From positions 1 to 19,937 of the forward strand of contig JAEZTA010000063.1 of assembly GCA_023443765.1 (NCBI GenBank): a DNA stretch of 19,937 nucleotides, given 5' to 3'. Position numbers and translations under genes: made by a program. The notes beneath the pieces are model-generated. The model searched no databases. It saw only the letters and a program-made list of their open reading frames with translations, and was not told the origin of the DNA. Below, piece after piece: positions 15,792 to 19,937 of this stretch (within the stretch, counting starts at the first letter, position 1; each line of letters starts with the position of its first letter). Source of the stretch: Bacteroidota bacterium. Lineage in GTDB: Bacteria; Bacteroidota; Bacteroidia; Bacteroidales; Rikenellaceae.

Positions 15792-15820
15792 CAAATTTAT
15801 AATTTTTTTTCATATCTTTG
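15792..15820. promoter_or_regulatory. Divergent -7 boxes for the TrhA-family gene (-) and the rsh gene (+)
   Basis: TATCTTTG on the plus strand (15813-15820) and TAAATTTG on the minus strand (15792-15799) both match the Bacteroidetes -7 consensus. They are 13 bases apart and point away from each other, so the two polymerases would compete for the same DNA. Neither has a well-placed TTG at -33. The minus-strand start would give a leader of about 18-20 nt before the ATG at 15766. Confidence 0.6.
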
Positions 15821-15926
15821 CGAAAATACTTTTCGCTTAGACGGGCTGCGTCCCGGCATAGTCGCAAAAGCGCCTCTGCCCTCGACTTGCACCGTCTTTG
15901 CCGTCTAGGCTTTTGGTTAGGTAAAA
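15820..15926 (+). promoter_or_regulatory. Foldable 5' leader of the rsh gene
   Basis: About 100 nt between the -7 box and the rsh ATG. It starts with a 7-bp palindrome GCGAAAA-TAC-TTTTCGC (15820-15836) at the expected transcription start. GCTTAGACGG (15835-15844) can pair with CCGTCTAGGC (15901-15910), 10 bp with one T-G wobble, enclosing the middle. A second CCGTCT (15892-15897) could take the same left arm instead. GTCG (15861-15864) and CGAC (15883-15886) can close an inner helix. It has no ATG and is GC-rich, unlike the AT-rich promoter next to it. A regulatory role is inferred. Confidence 0.5.
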
Positions 15927-18128
15927 ATGGACTTTACACGTTACGAAAAACTCCGTTCGCTCGTGCGCGCGAACTTCTCGGAGCATACCCGGACACTCGT
16001 CGACGAGGCGCTGGAGTATGCCGACGCGAAGCTCGCCGGACTGGTGCGTTACGACGGCACGCCCCTGCTGGAGCATGCCGTTGCGGTGGCTTCGATCGTG
16101 ATCTCGGAGGTGGGCCTGGGCCGCAACTCCACCATTTCGGCCATTCTCCACGATGTCGTGCGGCTGGCCCACAAGCAACTGCCGGCCGAGGAGTTCCTGG
16201 CCCTGAGCGCCGACATCCGCAAACGCTTCGGCGAAGAGGTCGTGGGCATCACGCTGGGGCTGGCGAATATTTCGGAGCTCAAGCTCAAGGTCGCCAAGGA
16301 GCAGGCCGACAATTTCCGCGACCTGATCGTAAGCTATTCGGAGGACCCGCGCGTCATCCTGATCAAACTGGCCGACCGGCTCGAAGTGATGCGCTCGCTG
16401 GAGATGTTCCCGCGCGAGAAGTGGCGCAAGAAGAGCTGGGAGTCGATGAACCTCTATGCCCAGATCGCCCACAAGCTGGGTCTTTACAGCATCAAGAGCG
16501 AACTGGAGGACATCGCCCTGAAATACCTCGAACCGAAGGATTACGAGCACATCGTCACAAAACTCGAAGAGAGCGCCGAGGAGCGCAAAGCCTTCATCGG
16601 GCGGTTCCTCGTGCCGATCGAACAGCGGATGAACAAACTCGGCATCAAATACCACATCAAGAGCCGCACCAAGTCGATCTTCTCGATCTGGACCAAGATG
16701 CACAAGCAGCACGTCCCGTTCGAGGGCGTCTACGATATTTTCGCCATCCGCATCATCATCGACTGTCCGCAGGAGGCTGAAAAGCAGTTGTGCTGGACGG
16801 CCTATTCGGTGGTGACGGATTTCTATACCCCCAACCCCAAGCGCATGCGCGACTGGATTTCGATCCCTAAGTCGAACGGCTACGAATCGCTGCACACCAC
16901 CGTAGCGGCCGAGAGCCGCTGGGTCGAGGTGCAGATCCGCACCGAGCGCATGGACGCCGTGGCCGAACGAGGCATCGCGGCGCACTGGCGTTACAAGGGG
17001 GTCAACCAGGGAGCGCAGACCAGCGAAATGTGGCTGGGACACCTGCGCGAGCTGATCGAGGACACGACGCACTCGCTGGCGCAGCGTTTCGACGCAAAGC
17101 CCGCTTCGGGTGAAATCTTCGTCTTCACGCCCAACGGCGACCTGCGCAAGCTGCCCGAAGGAGCCACGCTGCTCGATTTTGCGTTCGACATCCACACCTC
17201 GCTCGGCTCGACGTGCGTGGGCGGCCGGGTCAACGGCCGCGCCGTGCCGATCCGCGAGCAGATGCGCAACGGCGACATCGTCGAGATCACGACCCAGAAA
17301 AACCAGACGCCTAAAGCCGACTGGCTGTCATTCGTGGTGACCTCGAAGGCCCGCAACAAGATCAAATCCTACCTGCGCGAAGAGCAGGCCAAGCATACGC
17401 GCATGGGGCGCGAAGAGCTGGAACGCAAGCTCAAGAACTGGAAATTCGCCATCACCATCGACGAAGCGGTGGCTTACCTGGCCAAATACTTCAAACTGCG
17501 CCTGGGCACGGAGGTCTATGCGCTGATCGCCACCCAGAAGCTCGACTTCGGGTCGATCAAGGAGATACTGGCCCGCCACCTCTCGGGCGAAGCCGCCGAG
17601 GAGCGCCGCGCTGCGGCCGCCGAGGTCGAGCGCCAGAAGGCCGCGCAGCACGGCACGCAGGAGAAAGCCGCGCCGCAGGATGCACTGGTGATCGACGACG
17701 ACATTTCGAAAATACAATACAAACTGGCCCGGTGCTGCAACCCGATCAAGGGCGACGACGTGTTCGGCTTCGTGACGATCAACGCGGGAATCACCATTCA
17801 CCACTGCGACTGCCCCAATGCCAAGCGCATGCGCGAGAATTACCCCTACCGGGTGATCGACGCCCGCTGGCGGCAGTCGGCCGAAGGGGCGTTCCGCGTC
17901 TCGATCCGCATCGTGGCGGCCGACACGACCGGCATGGCCAACCACATCACCGAGGTGGTCATCCGCGACCTGAAACTCAACATCCGCACGATGAATTTCG
18001 CGCCTGCCGGCAACGGCTGCGTGGCGGGCGTCATTTCGGTCGAGGTGCCCGGCGTGGGCGTCGTGGACACGCTCATTCACCAGATCATGCGCATCAAGGG
18101 CGTTCAGCGCGCCTATCGCATCAACTAA
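15927..18128 (+). CDS. RelA/SpoT-family (p)ppGpp synthetase with degenerate hydrolase site
   Basis: 733 residues, a full-length long RSH protein of the stringent response. The HD domain keeps Arg41, His50 and His75-Asp76 but has Arg79-Leu80 where hydrolases have Glu-Asp (HDVVED), and Val154 in place of the Asn of DRLHNM, so hydrolysis is probably lost. The synthetase domain is intact: SRTKSIFSIWTKM, RMRD (306-309, equivalent to RxKD), NGYESLHTTV and VEVQIRT with Glu334. A TGS domain follows (about 396-456), then a helical region, a zinc-type motif CCNPIKGDD (603-611) with HHCDC, and a C-terminal ACT domain. The TGS-to-ACT half normally senses stalled ribosomes. A RelA-type synthetase is therefore more likely than a bifunctional SpoT; I leave the symbol blank. 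Confidence 0.93.
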   Translation: MDFTRYEKLRSLVRANFSEHTRTLVDEALEYADAKLAGLVRYDGTPLLEHAVAVASIVISEVGLGRNSTISAILHDVVRLAHKQLPAEEFLALSADIRKRFGEEVVGITLGLANISELKLKVAKEQADNFRDLIVSYSEDPRVILIKLADRLEVMRSLEMFPREKWRKKSWESMNLYAQIAHKLGLYSIKSELEDIALKYLEPKDYEHIVTKLEESAEERKAFIGRFLVPIEQRMNKLGIKYHIKSRTKSIFSIWTKMHKQHVPFEGVYDIFAIRIIIDCPQEAEKQLCWTAYSVVTDFYTPNPKRMRDWISIPKSNGYESLHTTVAAESRWVEVQIRTERMDAVAERGIAAHWRYKGVNQGAQTSEMWLGHLRELIEDTTHSLAQRFDAKPASGEIFVFTPNGDLRKLPEGATLLDFAFDIHTSLGSTCVGGRVNGRAVPIREQMRNGDIVEITTQKNQTPKADWLSFVVTSKARNKIKSYLREEQAKHTRMGREELERKLKNWKFAITIDEAVAYLAKYFKLRLGTEVYALIATQKLDFGSIKEILARHLSGEAAEERRAAAAEVERQKAAQHGTQEKAAPQDALVIDDDISKIQYKLARCCNPIKGDDVFGFVTINAGITIHHCDCPNAKRMRENYPYRVIDARWRQSAEGAFRVSIRIVAADTTGMANHITEVVIRDLKLNIRTMNFAPAGNGCVAGVISVEVPGVGVVDTLIHQIMRIKGVQRAYRIN

Positions 18129-18163
18129 TTCGTCAACAACTTTTTTACCCACACAAACGATAA

Positions 18164-18784
18164 ATGAATAACAACACAATCAGCGTCGTATTCGCCGACT
18201 CATCGCACGCACATTTCGCACCGCGCATCTGTGATCTGATCTATGAGTCGGCCCTGCAGCGGGGTACGGGCATCGCAAAGCGTTCGCCCGAGTACATCGC
18301 CGCAAAAATGACCGGTGGCAAGGCCGTCGTGGCGCTGGACGGTGAGAAACTGGTCGGGTTCAGCTATATCGAGTGCTGGGGTCACGGCGACTTCGTCGCC
18401 ACCTCAGGACTGATCGTCGATCCGGAGTACCGGCATATGGGACTCGCGGAGCAAATCAAGCGACGAACCTTCGAGCTGGCCCGACGACGATTCCCGTATG
18501 CCAAGTTATTCAGTATCACCACGTCGTTGCCGGTCATGAAGCTCAACTCGCGAATGGGTTACGTCCCCGTGACCTTCTCGGAACTGACCGAAGACGAGGA
18601 CTTCTGGCGCGGCTGCGAGGGCTGCTGCAACTACGACATCCTGCAACGCAACCAGCGCCGCATGTGCCTCTGCACGGGCATGCTCTACGATCCGGCCAAA
18701 GAACCGGTGGAGAAGCAGTCGCGGCTGGCCCCTTACCGGATGTTTTTCCGGAACAAAGTGAAAAAGTTATTTCATTTGAAATAG
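18164..18784 (+). CDS. GNAT acyltransferase, probable N-acylglutamate synthase of arginine synthesis
   Basis: 206 residues, 35 bases after the rsh stop. It has the GNAT fold: beta strands AVVALDGEKLVGFSYIE and FVATSGLIVDPEY, then the acyl-CoA pyrophosphate loop RHMGLA (90-95) and helix AEQIKRRTFELARRRFP. The C-terminal part carries a Cys cluster, Cys151, Cys154, Cys155, Cys168 and Cys170 (CEGCCN ... CLCTGML), unusual for GNATs. It sits directly upstream of argG on the same strand. The same pairing occurs in Bacteroides, where the gene is thought to make the N-acylated glutamate that starts the pathway, reportedly with succinyl-CoA; I recall this but could not check it. Context makes a first-step arginine enzyme the best guess; another acetyltransferase role is possible. 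Confidence 0.78.
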   Translation: MNNNTISVVFADSSHAHFAPRICDLIYESALQRGTGIAKRSPEYIAAKMTGGKAVVALDGEKLVGFSYIECWGHGDFVATSGLIVDPEYRHMGLAEQIKRRTFELARRRFPYAKLFSITTSLPVMKLNSRMGYVPVTFSELTEDEDFWRGCEGCCNYDILQRNQRRMCLCTGMLYDPAKEPVEKQSRLAPYRMFFRNKVKKLFHLK

Positions 18785-18827
18785 GCAACCAAGTTATTGC
18801 CCGGCTCCCGCTCCCGGATCTTGTTAT

Positions 18828-18927
18828 CGCCGCCTAAGGCGGCGTTTGCAAATCCGACCCCATCCCAAACCCTTCCCCCAGGGAAGGGCTTAAATGCCGC
18901 TGACGCGGCAAATCGGGGTCTCCGGAT
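18828..18927 (+). repeat. Structured intergenic repeat, copy B
   Basis: Lies between the GNAT gene and argG. Bases 18828-18892 repeat copy A at 8036-8099 with equal spacing. They hold hairpin CGCCGCC-TAA-GGCGGCG (18828-18844), a GTTTGCAAATCCGACCC block, five bases, AAA, hairpin CCCTTCCC-CCA-GGGAAGGG (18870-18888) and CTTA. Copy B goes on with TGCCGC-TGAC-GCGGCA (18895-18910). An outer helix forms from ATCCG-ACCCC (18852-18861) with GGGGT (18915-18919) and CGGAT (18923-18927), enclosing the two inner hairpins. No coding potential is visible. Confidence 0.8.
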
Positions 18928-18964
18928 GTCGGTTATTAAAGTACAAATTAAAAACTGTAATAAA

Positions 18965-19937
18965 ATGGAAAAGAAGAAGAAAGTAGTTTTGGCGTTCAGC
19001 GGAGGTCTCGACACCTCGTTCTGTGTAAAATACCTCTCCGAGGAGAAGGGTTACGATGTCTACACAGCAATCGCCAATACGGGCGGATTTTCGAAACCCG
19101 AACTGGAGAAGATCGAGAAGCGCGCCATGGACCTGGGTGCCATGGCGCATGCGACGCTCGACATCGAGCAGGAGTATTACGAAAAGAGTATCCGCTACAT
19201 GGTCTTCGGCAACATCCTGCGCAACGGAACCTACCCCATTTCGGTAAGTTCGGAGCGCATTTTCCAGGCCATCGCCATCATCGAATATGCCAAGCAGATC
19301 GGCGCCGACGCCGTAGCTCACGGTTCGACCGGAGCGGGCAACGACCAGGTGCGTTTCGACCTGACGTTCCAGATCCTCGCCCCCGAAATCGAGATCATCA
19401 CCCCGACGCGCGACATGACCCTTACGCGTGAATACGAGATCGACTACCTGCGCAAGCACGGCATCACGGCCGACTACAAGAAGATGGAGTACTCGATCAA
19501 CAAGGGCCTGTGGGGCACGTCGATCGGCGGCAAGGAGACCCTCCACTCGGAGCAGACGCTGCCCGAGGAGGCTTATCCCAGCCCCGTAACGGCCGAAGGC
19601 GAGGAGCGCCTCACGATCTCCTTCGAGCAGGGCGAGATCGCAGCCGTCAACGGCAAGCCCTACGCCGACAAGGTCGAAGCTATCCGCGCCGTGGAGGCCA
19701 TCGGCGCGAAGTACGGCATCGGCCGCGACATGCACATCGGCGACACGATCATCGGCATCAAGGGCCGCGTGGGCTTCGAGGCCGCCGCGCCGATGCTCAT
19801 CATCGCCGCGCACAAGATGCTCGAAAAGCATACGCTCACCAAGTGGCAGCTCTACTGGAAGGATCAGCTTTCGACGTGGTACGGCATGTTCCTCCACGAG
19901 GCGCAGTACCTCGAACCCGTGATGCGCGACATCGAGC
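18965..19937 (+). CDS. argG: Argininosuccinate synthase, N-terminal part
   Basis: The first 324 codons; the gene runs off the window end. It joins citrulline and aspartate, using ATP, to give argininosuccinate, the penultimate step of arginine synthesis. The ATP pyrophosphatase loop is AFSGGLDTS (10-18). The citrulline/aspartate signature is HGSTGAGNDQVRFD (119-132); many bacteria have Lys where Ala124 stands, but I believe Ala is usual in Bacteroidetes. The start at 18965 is the first ATG after the repeat and gives MEKKKKVVLAFSGG. No promoter of the TAnnTTTG type was found just upstream. It is probably co-transcribed with the GNAT gene and leads the arginine operon. Confidence 0.96.
   Translation, partial: MEKKKKVVLAFSGGLDTSFCVKYLSEEKGYDVYTAIANTGGFSKPELEKIEKRAMDLGAMAHATLDIEQEYYEKSIRYMVFGNILRNGTYPISVSSERIFQAIAIIEYAKQIGADAVAHGSTGAGNDQVRFDLTFQILAPEIEIITPTRDMTLTREYEIDYLRKHGITADYKKMEYSINKGLWGTSIGGKETLHSEQTLPEEAYPSPVTAEGEERLTISFEQGEIAAVNGKPYADKVEAIRAVEAIGAKYGIGRDMHIGDTIIGIKGRVGFEAAAPMLIIAAHKMLEKHTLTKWQLYWKDQLSTWYGMFLHEAQYLEPVMRDIE

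Noticed and set aside
15841..15860. CTGCGTCCC shared by the rsh leader and the 4525-4558 terminator
   Set aside because: Only nine bases are shared, with different flanks; chance in GC-rich DNA.
1..19937. Defence island, prophage, CRISPR array or insertion sequence
   Set aside because: No repeats-with-spacers, transposase, integrase, Cas, restriction or toxin-antitoxin genes were recognised; nearly every gene is of core type.

Overview
The window looks like chromosomal core DNA of a GC-rich Bacteroidales bacterium, most likely Alistipes or another Rikenellaceae (inference). The signs are: the gene order rpsL-rpsG-fusA-rpsJ with no tuf after fusA; Bacteroidetes-type promoters (TAnnTTTG at -7, TTG near -33) instead of sigma70 boxes; starts without obvious Shine-Dalgarno sequences; lipoproteins with an Asp-rich stretch after the lipobox Cys; a LeuRS with a large insertion; and an acyltransferase gene directly before argG. 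No rRNA, tRNA, CRISPR array, prophage or insertion sequence was seen. The only gap above 300 bases is 3111-3447, described as its own feature. || Layout. 1-3110 (-): the streptomycin operon, read right to left: rpsL, rpsG, fusA and the first codons of rpsJ. 3448-5128: two convergent lipoprotein genes, a predicted seven-bladed beta-propeller (+) and an unrecognised 183-residue protein (-), separated by a 13-bp bidirectional terminator. 5226-8991 (+): leuS, a structured intergenic repeat, then a secreted alpha/beta-hydrolase ending in a strong terminator. 9113-14252 (+): a tightly packed run of prfA, a single-domain MGMT-like gene, a small secreted TonB-plug/TonB-C-terminal-like protein, menA, xseA, xseB and a zinc-ribbon methyltransferase; several junctions overlap or are 1 base apart. 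14205-15766 (-): a PHP-domain phosphoesterase and a hemolysin III/TrhA-family membrane protein, the PHP gene overlapping the methyltransferase 3' end. 15927-18128 (+): a long RelA/SpoT homologue with a degenerate hydrolase site, behind a roughly 100-nt foldable leader. 18164-end (+): a GNAT acyltransferase and the first 324 codons of argG, probably the start of the arginine operon, with a second copy of the structured repeat between them. || How the genes fit together. Most are information-processing housekeeping genes (ribosomal proteins, EF-G, LeuRS, RF1, exonuclease VII) plus quinone synthesis (MenA), the stringent response (Rsh) and arginine synthesis. The most interesting material is outside ordinary genes. 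It comprises a pair of repeats 10.8 kb apart whose hairpin arms differ in sequence but keep pairing, the foldable leader of the rsh gene, and several small secreted or accessory proteins with unusual architecture. No convincing new defence or mobile system was found.
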